DNA of 64,000 nt from Nymphaea colorata (Eukaryota > Streptophyta > Magnoliopsida > Nymphaeales > Nymphaeaceae): contig NC_045151.1 of NCBI RefSeq assembly GCF_008831285.2, positions 10,342,571 to 10,406,570 of the forward strand, written 5' to 3'. Positions 48,162 through 59,720 of this stretch are shown piece after piece (positions within the stretch are counted from its first letter, which is position 1; each line of letters opens with the position of its first letter). A program made the position numbers and the translations under genes. The notes under the pieces are model-generated. The model searched no databases and was not told the DNA's origin. It saw only the letters and a program-made list of their open reading frames with translations.

Positions 48162-48246
48162 AGGATAATGAAACTCAATGTTGCAAAGGCAAACACACTC
48201 AGACTTCGCGTCTCTCTCTGCTCACAGCAAAGGGAAAATCTGAAGT
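48026..48246 (-). repeat. Terminal redundancy of the viral unit (outer copy)
   Basis: Direct repeat of 41621-41818 with a few indels. It contains the TGGTAT-type site and the AAGTTTGGATTT units. No TATA box is included, so this outer copy is only leader. Confidence 0.85.
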
Positions 48247-48325
48247 TTCCCTGGGTTCAGAAATCCCAATTCTGAACTATTAAGTCATATTTTATCCCAA
48301 TTCTGAACTATTAAGTCATATTTTG
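48247..48325. other. Patchwork right junction of the viral insert
   Basis: After arm 2 ends, about 25 bases match the viral coat region (compare about 37607-37635). A 31-bp tandem (48264-48294 and 48295-48325) then spans the change to host sequence. Host homology to copy A (17239 onward) resumes near 48318. Confidence 0.75.
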
Positions 48326-48369
48326 TTTGAACACTTCTTAGCATGAATGTAAGAGGTTTGGCTTCCAAT

Positions 48370-48372
<3 letters not shown>

Positions 48373-48402
<30 letters not shown>
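48373..48402. repeat. (TA)n microsatellite
   Basis: About 15 TA units. The equivalent in copy A (about 17298-17311) is shorter. Confidence 0.95.
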
Positions 48403-48409
<7 letters not shown>

Positions 48410-49084
48410 ATTTAAATTTTAAAAATTCAGTAATTGGAACTCCTCTCCCCTTTTCTCTTACCTATAAGGTCCAGTTCAGTTCAGTTTATAAACTTTAAGC
48501 AATAGTTTATTGTGTTTTCAAAAAGACAGATTCCAATCTCACAGGTTTGATAATTATATGATAAATTATTTTAATTTTTTTCATCTCATTTTTGTTTTCA
48601 AATTTCTTGTTTATTTTTCATAATCAAATTTTTAAGTTTTAGAAATCAATAACCTGTCTATTCTCAGCACGACTTCAACGGCACTTCAACGGCTTAGGTC
48701 TGAAAATAAGATTATTCGCCTGTGACGTAACCCGTTGAGGTCACGCTTGTGACTGATCGGCACTAATTTATAATTAATAAGGTCATTAATTAGTGATTAA
48801 TTAGTAAATATGGGTTACCTGTATTAGGATTCAAAGTTTGGCATGCAAAAGTTTCACTGGTCGTTTCCAGGCAACCAGCCAACAACGTTAACGTGATGGT
48901 GGCAGCCCCAAGTTGGGCATTTGCTTTCTTCTCCTTGTATCTTATAGGCTCAATTGTTGACATGGCAGATGGATCACCGTGTTCTTTCGCCATAGCTGTG
49001 GTTTATTTATATATATATTTTTATTTTTTATTTTTAAGTGGGGCCAACGTCCTTGCTGCCTTGGCTTTTCCTTGATAATGATGA

Positions 49085-49200
49085 TTATCTGGCCAAGCCT
49101 CGGCACCAGGCTGGCCAGGTCCGGCTGTTCAGGCCGGTATGACACCCGAAACCTGGGCTCGGGCCCGACCCAAAAACCCGGGATGACACCTGAAACCTGG
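49085..49200. mobile_element. GC-rich GGCC/CCCG repeat remnant
   Basis: Words such as CAGGCTGGCCAGG and CCTGGGCTCGGGCCCGACCC belong to the same family as the element at 17868 and occupy the same place in copy B. The AT core is missing. Confidence 0.5.
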
Positions 49201-49689
49201 GTCGTATGGATTCATGCTTCTCGCCGCTTTGACGCCTCCCACGTGCATTAGCGGCTGCAGAAAGGGTCACGTGCAGAAAGGGTCACGTGCTAGATCCGAT
49301 CCGGTCAAACAGGAGATAAACAAAAATGAGGTTGAAATAAATATGGGCGATAAATCGTCAAGTAATGATCTGAACCGGATCGTTTAATAACCGGTTCTGA
49401 TTGAACCGGTTCTCAAGCTTGTCGACTCGTAAGGAAGATGATAACATTTTATATATCATTTTTTCCAAAATATGATTAAAAAAAGCCCCAAATTCGAACC
49501 TTTTTAAAGACGTGTTTGGTAGCTAGACTAATTTTTACTCCATGATAGGGAAAATAACAACTTTAGGAAAAAAAAACAAACAGCCAACATTGTCATATAA
49601 AGCCCACGGATCTATGGTTAAAAGAAGGTAGTCGGAGCATAGATCCACAGATTTGAGATCTATGGTAGCTTTGGATCTTGTAGACCGAG

Positions 49690-49892
49690 ATGGCCCTGCC
49701 GGGACTGCCAAAACCGCCTTGGGTTGGCCCTGGCCTAATATTTTTTTTAATTAATTTTTAAATATTTTTTGCGTATGTATATATGCAATATATATTTTTA
49801 TATTCTTTTAATTATAAATATTGCAGGGCCGGTCTGCCAAAATGGGACCGAGCCCGACTTTAAATCACCGGCAGTCCGGCCCGATGCCCCCC
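49690..49892. mobile_element. Short element with GC-rich ends and AT core
   Basis: The left GC-rich part holds GGGTTGGCCCTGGCC. An AT core follows, then a right part with GCCGGTCTGCC and CCGGCCCGATGCCC. It lies exactly where homology to copy A breaks off (after the GGATCTT at 49678). Confidence 0.6.
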
Positions 49893-50387
49893 TTACCAAA
49901 AACTAAGTATATTCAACATTGAGCTAAACTTGATTTTTAGAGATTGCATCAAAAACATGTTTTTTGTCATAAAAAAAGGATCAAGTTTAAAAAGTAAAAT
50001 CCTATATTTTCTTTTGTCATCCAAAGAAAAACCATGTTTTAAAATCTGGTTTAGAAAACCAAGTTTTTACAAAACATGGTTTTCTCATAACCTGTCATCC
50101 AAACGCCCCACAAAGTGTTCATTTTTTTCACTTAGAAGTTGAACATGTTTTCTCCCGTTGAACGTCGTAGAAAGTGTTCATTTTTTTCATTTAAAAGTTG
50201 AACATGTTTTCTTCCGCTCAGTGAGATACACCCCCAACTCACCCAAAAATATTTCTATGTTAATACTTTGGCAGTAATGAGTTTGAGAAGAATTCAACTC
50301 TTATCAATTTTAGATTATTTACTTGAAAGCAAGCCTTGTACCCTTGAAAGCAAGCCTTGTTGTACCCTAGGGGGTGAAGGGCTGAGT
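49893..50387. other. Copy-B-only spacer
   Basis: Contains repeated AAAACCATGTTTT and AAAGTGTTCATTTTTTTCA words (49965-50210), suggesting a short foldback element. No gene. Confidence 0.4.
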
Positions 50388-50695
50388 AAGCTTGGGCATT
50401 GGGTCGGCTCGGCCGGATAATGAGTCGGATAATGAGTCGGGCCCAAGCTAGCCCGACATCCAAAACCCAAGTCTGGGTCTGCCCGACTCAAAAAACCCGA
50501 GCCTGAGTTCGGTCTCATTAAGTTAAAAATATATTTTTAAATAAAAATATATAAATATAATTAATCATAATAAAATACTATAAATAATATAAAAATTAAT
50601 ATATTAAAAAAAACTTATTATCGGGTGGACCCAGGTCAGCCCAATACTGGGTACCTGGCGGCGGCCCGGCCCGGTGCCCAAGCTTCCGGCTAAGC
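50388..50695. mobile_element. Short element with GC-rich inverted ends and AT core
   Basis: Clear inverted ends: AAGCTTGGGCATTGGGTCGG on the left and CGGTGCCCAAGCTT on the right, around an AT-rich middle (50520-50620). The flanks GGCTGAGTA and GGCTAAGCA may be a worn target duplication. About 0.3 kb, no coding content. Confidence 0.7.
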
Positions 50696-51102
50696 AAGGG
50701 CTTTGATCTTCAGCTAGGCACGAGTCTCTTCCACTTACCCTAAAATCCCAACATTTTGCACCTTAGGCCTAATGTTCTCATTCGTTTTGTTAAGCCTCTA
50801 TGTCAGTGATGTCCCATGAGTGTTTTATGCAAACCCAATTTTATGCAAACCCAATACGATTTTGAGATACTTGACTCCGAGTTTCCAGTCCTAAAACAAT
50901 ATTCAATTAAAAAATATCATTCTTAGTCATACAAATTATGCATTTGTGACTTGAATAATCTGATTAATATTCTTAAAAGTTAATTTAATTTTGTGCATTG
51001 ACATGAAATTGAATCTGACCTTACCCAATTCCCCTTTTACTTGAACACTCTTTAATATAGATTCATCAACAAGTTTATTTATAGCAGGACGAAACTCATG
51101 TA

Positions 51103-51390
51103 GACCTGGGCGCGGGGCCGGGCCGCTGACGGATACCTGGTACCTGGCCAGGTACGGGCCCGAAAACCAGGCCCAGGCCCGATAGGCCAGCTCGACAAGG
51201 GCCCGATCCAGTCCGATAATTTTTAAATTAATTTTTTATTATTAATAATATATATTTTATTATTAAAAATATATTTTATATTTAAAAAATAATTTTTTAT
51301 TGTAATCGAGCCTAAAAAATAATTTGTTATTGTAATCGGGCCTGGCCGGGCCCTTGTTTCTAGTTTCGGCCTGATGCCCAGGTCTAGTAT
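51103..51390. mobile_element. Short element with GC-rich inverted ends and AT core
   Basis: Ends TAGACCTGGGC and GCCCAGGTCTA are perfect inverses, around GC-rich shoulders and an AT core (51215-51330). Its core has a partner in copy A (19850-19978). Confidence 0.7.
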
Positions 51391-51753
51391 CATGTCTCAT
51401 TCAATCTTATTTTCTTATACCTTTTCATTAATAATTATATCTTGTGTTCTTTAGGTTTTAGGGTGGGGGAGAGGATTACGACCCACACCCCATAAAAGAT
51501 CCTGAAGCTTCCCCTCTATCTCAGGGGTACTGCATGGGTAGTTGTGATTACGGTGTTCTCAATCTTCAGAGCTATGAAAATGGAAAACTAACATAAACAA
51601 TTATATTTTTAGTATAAAGGAGGAGTTTTATAACACAAAAAATCAAACCAACTGTTGATTATTAAACTTTTAATCAATCTTAGTTGCATTCTTTACAATG
51701 TAATTTTGGCCCACTGTCTACCTTGTGAATCTGTAATTTTTTTGTTATAAAAT

Positions 51754-51757
<4 letters not shown>

Positions 51758-51815
<58 letters not shown>
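51758..51815. repeat. (TA)n microsatellite
   Basis: About 29 TA units, the longest in the window. Confidence 0.95.
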
Positions 51816-51820
<5 letters not shown>

Positions 51821-52639
51821 GAGTAAAATTCTGAAAATAGTTATGACTTACACCCAGTCAAAAAAACTGATTAGTCCTACAAATTATCTATATATGAAAT
51901 TCTTTATTGAAGGTTTTTCAGCTTTTTCCAATATGTACAAACACAACAATGGGTTTCAATTCTCATTACATGACCTCGAGACACCAAATGCAAGTCATGT
52001 ACCATAGAGAGATGAAGTTAAGTCATGCCTTTTCACACACACTGGCTGTTGCTAATGAACCCATGGACACTCGACACTGGAGGATCAATTTTATCCAGTA
52101 TATTATTCATTTTTGTTTTACGTTTCGATATGAATTAATATTGATAACAACAAAAAGGAACATATTTATATATGTAGCACTGTTTCTACCAAAGACAAAA
52201 GCAAGATTAATTCGTCCATTTGATCAAGTCTTATCTATGGCTTTGCCCCTCAGGTTAAGTGTGTGTTTGGACTTGGGTGAACATAAGGTTACTCTATTCA
52301 ACTCGATAATAGTGCTTATCACTGTATGTGGTTCAAAAAAAATAGCGCTCACAAGAATCAAACTGATGGTAGAGCTTTCATCACCCCACCAACCTGACCA
52401 GCTATGCTACACTCCTAAAAAAAAGGTGATAATAAGGATTTAGAAAGCATGAAGAAAAGTAAATGTCATTCCTTATAAAGACCAGCACATGCTTATTTTC
52501 AAAAGCTTGGCGTGTTTATCTTTGCCAATAGATATTTAGGTCCTTTCCTGGTTATCAGTGTATGAGAAAAAAGATAATGAACTGATAACATACAATGTAT
52601 TGATTCGGCTTATGCAGGGGTGAAGGCCATACAACGAGT

Positions 52640-52890
52640 GGAGCCAGCCCAAGTTCGACTCAAAATCGCTCATCAAAACTAGACTCAAGCTCGAAGAACT
52701 AGAGTTCTGTATGTTAATGTTAAATGGGTCAAGTTTGAGATGTAAGAACTCAACTCAGCTTAACGATATAATGAAATAAGAGAAAAGTCAAACAGATTAA
52801 CTAGTTAAACAAATTAAAAGAAATAATACAGACTTAACAAAAACGAGTTAAGCAAGTCAAACTCGAGCTTGATGTACCGAGCGCTCGGGT
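52640..52890. repeat. AGCTCGA/CAAGTTTGAG-type degenerate repeat
   Basis: Dense AACTCAACTC and TCAAACTCGAGCTTGA words, related to the minisatellite at 21470. No gene. Confidence 0.5.
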
Positions 52891-53204
52891 TGTGTGTAGC
52901 CTTTAACAGATGCCCATGGAAATCGAACTAATGTCAAGTCCTCAAAGTGAGGACTTCATCTTTACTCCAACTATTTGGCAATCAGTGAAGATGAAAAAGC
53001 ACCCATGTGACTTACCAAACAATTGTGGCCTAAACTGCTATCCCAAATCCATTATATATTGTAATACAAAAAGGAATCAAGATTTCTTCCCGTCTCCTCT
53101 CATTTGCATGATCTTGCTAGGGATAAGATGATGGGGCCATGGAAACTAGCAGAGCCAGAAAGGTGTGGGCACTAATTCAATAAGTTTTATAATTTTAGGG
53201 GTAC

Positions 53205-53208
<4 letters not shown>

Positions 53209-53256
<48 letters not shown>
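53209..53256. repeat. (TA)n microsatellite
   Basis: About 24 AT units without interruption. Confidence 0.95.
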
Positions 53257-53258
<2 letters not shown>

Positions 53259-54724
53259 AATTGGTGATGTAAAAACAAATAACCTTTGTGAAGCTAGTGT
53301 AGGCAGTTGCCCACACCAGTCACCATGTGGCTCTGCCATTAGGGTCATGGAAGATCCATACAAGATCATCTATCAGTCCATTGCAGCCGCATGCCGATCA
53401 TCCACATTCAAGTTGATCTATTTGAATATGAAACCCAATTTAGTACCACTAGTTTTTCAAGCCTTTTTGATATTCATCACTATAATGTATACAAGGGTCG
53501 TATACATTTCAGGCAAGTGAAAAGATTAATCCTACTGTTTAGGTAGGATCCGAAGCCCTTCTTTCCTCTTGCCTGTATAGTTCGTTTGGCAGTAAGGATA
53601 CTTTGTGGGTGTCATATTAATTTGCATAAAAAATTACGGCAAATTTATCGGACACTAGAATTATTGTTTTATGAACACACTCCAAGCTTTGAGGCGGATT
53701 TATGGGACACTCATAAAGTGTCCATGCTGCCAAACTATTTCTTAGAATTCAGAGTTGTACCAGTACTAAGTGTAAAGATCTCTATATACTTCAACTTGCA
53801 TATATGACCTACCCCCTTATTATATTGAAACATAGCCTCCTACAAGTTGAACAAGAGAGATGGCGCATAACTCACATCAAGTTCATTCATTAACTCTCCC
53901 TCAGTACCAAGTAGTTTTGCTGGAACTCAAGGGTAGAGCTAAAAAATTTTTATGAAGCATGCCAAATTAAAGTTTTTAAATTTTGACTAGGGCAAAAATA
54001 TCATTTTTCAAAAGTTTTATATAGAACAAGTGAATTTTTTAAAATTTACATGTAAATTAAAAATAATTGAGGTGGGGCCAGGGCCCATGCAAGCCCTAGG
54101 CTCTGCCTTACTGGAACTCAAAATGACAGAGCACTTGCCTCGAATAGTTTGTAATATTTTGAATGGAAAGGTGACAATGTAATATTTGTATAAAGTAAAC
54201 AACATTTTATTAACTTTGTATGAAACATTTTTAATATTTTATGTGCAATTTTGAAGCGATTTTGTTATGCAGTTTATTGAAGATTTAAAACAAATAAGAC
54301 AATAGGTAGCCTTCGGAACCAGGGGCATGATTTATAAATAGAGAACCTAACAAACTCAATTAGTGTCATTTACAGTATCCCTGGTCTTGCATATGGATAT
54401 TACAAAGTGCAGTTGATTTCAGTTTTGATCAGGGCACCTGAGGCCTGGATGCAAATGGATCCAAGTTGCCAAGTCAAAAATGCAGAACAAAAAATTCTAA
54501 CTTGTTTGAGAACTCTAGGATCTTTGGAGCCCATGGCCAAGGGGGAAAAAAATTCCTGGAGGGGCATTCATTCACTGGTTTTTATATTTGAAGGGGCACT
54601 ACTTATATAACAGAACAAATATTTGAAAATATTAATATAAAAATAAAGAAACATTGAAGGGCTGGTGTGGGCAACTGCCCCCATTGTGGCTCTGAGGGCC
54701 CCAATAACAGTTTTTTAATATATA

Positions 54725-54905
54725 ATTTATTATTTATAATATAATATTTTATTATAATTCTTAATATTTATACATTATTTTATATTAAAATATATATTTT
54801 ATAATTTAACTGGGTTGGACTCGGGCTGGGGTCAGGCTCGGGCCCGGGTTTCAGGTGTCGGGCCGGCCCGAGCCTGCCTTCTTATCAGGCCAGGCCGGCC
54901 CAATG
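54725..54905. mobile_element. Short element remnant, AT core then GC-rich end
   Basis: AT core to about 54810, then GGGTTGGACTCGGGC, GGCTCGGGCCCGGGTTTCAG and GGCCAGGCCGGCCCAATGC. Same family as 50388-50695; the left end is not visible. Confidence 0.6.
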
Positions 54906-55964
54906 CTCTGTTTTATATTTTGGATTTCAACACCTTGTTTGGAGTGAGTGAGTGAGACTCACCATATAGAGAGCTAAAATTCCCACCTAACACTTTGTTC
55001 TCATGGGGTACACGTCTGCTTTCATCGATGTGTCACTCCCGCTCCATACATCGAGATTCCAACATCATGTAGAAACTTGGTCTAATAGCATATATATAAC
55101 TCTTTTCTATTCTTTGAAGTGCCTAATTGAAAGTATAAAATTGGAACTCATGATAAAACATCAATTGTGTTTCTTTCCTGCAATCATATGCAAAAAACAT
55201 CAAAAGAATTTCATCTTGATGTAACCCTGCTTTAGACACCTCTAGGGGCGGAGGTAGGTGTGGGCTGCATGGGGTGTATGAGTCACGGAGCCCACTCTAA
55301 AACCTTGTTTCTAATGGCTGGATCTGAGTAAATTTTGGTTCAACTATATGAATCAATCCCACGAAACACCGTCATTGCCCCAAGACCAATTGAAAATTTG
55401 TTACCTATATATTTAGTACTTTAGAGACAAAAATTTTTTACTCGGCTCATAGACATCTTTAGTCAAAGTTTATTTAATCAGCGCCATAAGGAAAAGGAGG
55501 TGGCTCATGGGCCCCCTCGTATTTTTGGAAAAAAAATATTATTTCATTTATGGCTCTGCCCTTGTAGGAAATAAAAAGGTGTCGCCCAAAGCCCCTTTTC
55601 TCTTAACCTGTTGAAAAACAGAGAAAAATGTTAAAAACAAAAAGAAAAACTATTTAACAGGTTTTGAAATATGAAAACATAAGATGCTTGATGCACACAA
55701 AAATGTTAAAAACAAGAAGGAAAAGTATTTAACCGGTTTTGAAAGATGAAAACATAAGATGCCTAAAGCATACGCTTCAGGCACCAGTTGCGCCACGATG
55801 CGTGCACCTCAGTGAGGCACACGCAACAACTGAGGCGCACGCAACAGGCACATCTGCGCATCACCATTACTAGTCGAGGCGTCCTACTATATGTGGATGG
55901 TAGTATGATCAGGCCATGACCTGCAATGTTATCGCTGCTGCGATACTTTACCATATCTACTTTT

Positions 55965-56310
55965 TTGGATACTTATATATTCAAATTTGAATCCGAATGA
56001 AGAAAAATATATACCATATCCAAATGCAAAATTTGGATTCTTAATCTGAATCCGATGTTTAGATTAATATTTGAATCCAAATCTAATTTCAAACTGAACC
56101 CCAAGCGTTTGTAGTCGTTGAGTTAGGATATTTATTTAAATATATATATGATCCAAATCCAATCAACATTTACTTAAATCCAAATTGAAATCCTATTGAA
56201 TGTCATTTCTTATACCTGAATCTGGTCCAACTTCTTAATCAAATACGAATTTTTTCCTATATACTTTCTTTTATGTATTTCATCGAATATTGTTCTAAAT
56301 AGAATTTATT
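55965..56310. repeat. GATTCAGATTC/AATCCGAAT-type degenerate repeat tract
   Basis: Same word content as 18890-19240. Confidence 0.55.
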
Positions 56311-56346
56311 GACATCCCAACTCTAAAATGACCATGCTGCTAGGAT

Positions 56347-56812
56347 TAAGCCTGGGCATCGGGCCGTACCGGCCCGTTGCATGAAATCGACTTTGGCCCG
56401 GCCTAATAACCAAAAATCGAGTCTGGGCCCGGCCTGATACCCGACTTCCGAGCTCGGGCAAGGCCCGGCGCCGTCTGACCTAGTTATATTAAAAATATTT
56501 AAATATAAAATATAATTTTTAATAATATATATATAATTAACAAAATAAATCGGGCCCGTTTACATTAAAAAATACTTTTTAATATAAAATAATACATAAA
56601 AATAATTAATGGTAATCAAATATTATAAATAAATATATATATATATTAATAAAAAATTAAAAAAAATCATTTGGGCCTGATCCGGGCTTATCGGGCCCAC
56701 CTGGGCCAGCTCGATAAGAAGCCCTCGGGTCACGTTTTCCGAGCTCGAGTCTGGTCGGGTACCCAGCGGCGGCCCGGCCTGGTGCCCAAGCTTACCCGTT
56801 AGGCCTATCTAG
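56347..56812. mobile_element. Short element with GC-rich inverted ends and AT core (longest member)
   Basis: The left end is AAGCCTGGGCATCGGGCCG and the right end CGGCCTGGTGCCCAAGCTT, with an AT core (56480-56665) interrupted by one GGGCCCG word. About 0.47 kb, no coding content. Confidence 0.7.
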
Positions 56813-57414
56813 GCCGGCCTAGACTGATTCGGGCCCGATCGAACCAAGTACCAAGTCCTTGGGCTTGATGCCAAAACTTTGCTAGGGTCTGTTGCCAATT
56901 TATTGCCTATGAAATGTTGCATGTTTTTTGCCCTGAATAGAAATGATGGTTATGTGCACGGTACTTGTGCACTAAAAATCTACTTACTTATTAACCCTTG
57001 TTTCTTAATTTAAAACTAATTAAATTATTTTAATACAAACAAAAATATAATAATTATATAACGTGTAGGACCCATTGTGTGGTGGGGTAAAAAAAAATGT
57101 TCACATCCCTCTCGTACTTTTCTTATTCCCAATTTCAAGATGTAAATTGCCTAAAAAAAATTGAAATTCAATTGGGATTAATAAGAACCGAATGCAAGTT
57201 CTAAGAGTATGATATTAAAGAGGATTTGAACAATTAATAAAAGATTAGGCTATGAATTTTTAGAATTATGTTGAAGATTCAATGACAAACAAAAGAATTA
57301 AGTAAGTTGTGATCAGCATTTGTCCACATCAGCCCACAAATTTTCATGTTTTTACATATACATTCCTTGTGGATTTGCACCTTTTTTTTCATGCATCAGT
57401 GCTCCTAAGAATCC

Positions 57415-57652
57415 AAAATATAAAAAAATATTTTTTAAATAAAAATAAAAATTTTGAATATAAAATATATTTTAAATAATAAAATATATATTATGATTAA
57501 ATAAAATTATAACAAAAATTGAAAAAATAATTGGGTCGAACCATGCCCCATCAGACCAGGCCGGCCCGATATCTTATCGAGCTGGCCTGAGCCAGTTTTT
57601 TTGGGTCCAGGCCCAATCGGGCCAGGTACCCAAGCCCGGTGCCCAGGCTTAG
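57415..57652. mobile_element. Short element remnant, AT core then GC-rich end
   Basis: AT core 57415-57530, then GACCAGGCCGGCCCGATATC and AAGCCCGGTGCCCAGGCTTA. Same family; the left GC-rich end is missing. Confidence 0.6.
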
Positions 57653-58659
57653 TGGTACTCATTTAATCTTTCTAAAATTATTCAAATTAATTCTCCTTAG
57701 TTAGAATTTTTGGCTCCGCCACGGGATGCTTGCAAAAGCCTTAGATGCTTAATTTTTATACTAATTTAACCTTTTTTTCTTTTTAGATTTTTTTTTTAAC
57801 CAGATGTATGGGTCAGGCCTATGTTCGACTATAACTGGAACAGATCAAATCCATATCCCTGGATGATTTAAAAGCCTGGTAATCAGTTATATGATTGAAT
57901 TGATTTCAAATGATGGAAGCTGAATTTGACATAGTATGATTTTTGAACCATTTGGAGAAACGAATCTGGATATGTACTAAATGAAGAATATAACTAATTA
58001 GACTGATTCTTTTGTTCGTTAAAGCTTTAAAAATAACTTTTATAAGTTTTATGAATGGGCAATTAATCAATCTTTAGGTTTAAAGAAATTATCAATTTGA
58101 TAATCACCTCATTTACTGAAAATGATTAAAACAGGGGAGATTGGGGCAGATATAACCCAGATTTGGTTCCAATCATGGCAAACCCCAGATATGAAAGATT
58201 TATATTTAATGAAGTTGTCTCCAGTGTTCAAATCAGGCATGGCCAAGGTTTTAAAATTTTGATAAGGATCCAAATATCATTTTTCAAATTTTTTTATATG
58301 TAAAAGTAAATTTTTAAAAAATCTACGTTTTTTAGGAGGGGCCAAACCTACAAAGATAATTATTAAAATGTTTTTGGCAATCGAATCTTATGGATATGTT
58401 CTCGTGAGTGATTTGATGAGGAACATATATTAAGTTAGTAAATAATATTTTTTTAATAATCAAACAATAAACGTCTATTATAACATCAATCGTTCAATAA
58501 GAGAAAAATCAATTTTTTTACAAAAAATAACTTTAAATAAAACATGATTTATATTAAATTAAAGTTTATGAACACATTAGGATGTTCACGTTTGTTTACA
58601 ATATTTTTGAACATAAAATTAAGAGGTCCTGCTCTTGTTTCTTAACTAAGTGGTTTGGT

Positions 58660-58860
58660 ATAAAAAGTTTGATATCCAATTAAGAATTTGGTTCAGATTC
58701 AGATATAAAAAACGACATCCGATCATATTCACATACCCATTTTTAAGTAAATGTTGATCAGATTCATTCATATTCAAAATTCATATTTGGATTTGGATTC
58801 ACAACCAAATTCAAATATGAATTTGAATATGAATGTAGATATGGTAAAGTGTGTTTCTGA
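58660..58860. repeat. GATTCAGATTC-type degenerate repeat tract (copy B partner)
   Basis: Matches 20745-21065 with an internal deletion of about 0.15 kb. Confidence 0.6.
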
Positions 58861-59239
58861 CTTATATCAGATCCCGGGCCCAACAAGTTTATCCATATAA
58901 GTAGGCCACGTTTGTTTACCACAGATTTGAGATCCACGGTAATCTCAACTTTGCGCTTCACTTGATTTATGATATTCACAAATTAACTAGAGTGTCGTAA
59001 AGCCATCATTCTCAATCCATAAATCTTTGTTTTGAGTGTTGTACATCAACCATTTGCATTTGATACGCAAAAAAATCATATTTAACGGACTCGTTGAGTT
59101 GGCTCAATTGACTAAAAAATCACATGAGTCAGCTTGAAATCTGACCACAAGTCAAGATTGCCATGGGTTGTACCTGATTTAGCCCGGCTTGCCTCAGACT
59201 CATTTTGTTGATGAGTTAAGTCGCTGAGCCTAAGGGTGA

Positions 59240-59720
59240 ACATGAGCCGAGTCAAGCTCAATCTCGATAATAGCTCAATGGAAGCAGCTCGACTCGTGTT
59301 GAGTTTGAGCTCGACTCGATTAATGCTCGACAAATTCGTTTGAATATAATTTATATTCCTCGTTACGTGTTGAACTCGAGTTCAACTCGATTAAGGCTCG
59401 ACAAACTTGTTTAAATAAAATTGATTTTCATGGTTACATGGTGAGCTTGAACTCGACTCGATTAAGGCTCAATAAAGTTGATTAAGGTCAGAGCTCGACT
59501 AGGCTCAATAAACCTCGAGCTCAATAATAGCTCAATGGAAGCAGCTCGAGCTTGACTCGACAGTTACGTGTTGAGTTTGAGCTCTACCCGATTAAGGCTC
59601 GACACTTATTTGAATAGAATTGATATTCCTCGTTATGTGTTGAACTGGAACTCGACTTGATTAAGGCTCTACAAACCCATTTAAATAAAATTGATTTTCA
59701 TGATTACGTGTTGATTAAGG
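59240..59720. repeat. Minisatellite of about 66-70 bp, expanded in copy B
   Basis: Same units as 21470-21765 but with roughly twice as many (starts near 59306, 59371, 59441, 59575 and 59645). Confidence 0.75.

Larger units (their letters stand above)
41621..48246 (-). mobile_element. Endogenous caulimovirid, arm 2 of an inverted repeat (full unit, minus strand)
   Basis: Complementary to arm 1 over 41661-47532 and continuing to 48246. The same leader sequence appears at both ends in direct orientation (41706 and 48134 match, offset 6,428), so the arm holds a full circular genome unit of about 6.43 kb plus about 0.2 kb of terminal redundancy. Reading order on the minus strand: leader, start of the polyprotein (about 48160 down), movement region, coat region with knuckle, protease, reverse transcriptase, RNase H, promoter. 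Stops and shifts break all frames. Indels differ between the arms, so much of the decay came after the arms were separate copies. Confidence 0.92.
51561..58200. other. About 6.6 kb present in copy B but not in copy A
   Basis: Copy A passes from about 20130 to 20275 with only a small foldback element between, while copy B has 6.6 kb here. The content is AT-rich DNA with two TA microsatellites, three GC-ended short elements, AGCTCGACTC-type and GATTCAGATTC-type tracts. No LTRs, transposase or conserved gene were recognised. It is either a composite insertion in B or a deletion in A. Confidence 0.7.

Noticed and set aside
35816-48246. Possibility of an intact, activatable pararetrovirus
   Set aside because: All major domains in both arms are interrupted by stops and frameshifts, and arm 1 is truncated.
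52330-52430. tRNA-like or SINE-like stretch with GGTAGAGCTTTCATCACC
   Set aside because: No A/B box pair with proper spacing and no clover-leaf pairing could be drawn.
51907-52443. 178-codon open frame in the copy-B-only segment
   Set aside because: No recognisable domain, composition like translated AT-rich intergenic DNA, adjacent to a microsatellite and with no partner elsewhere.
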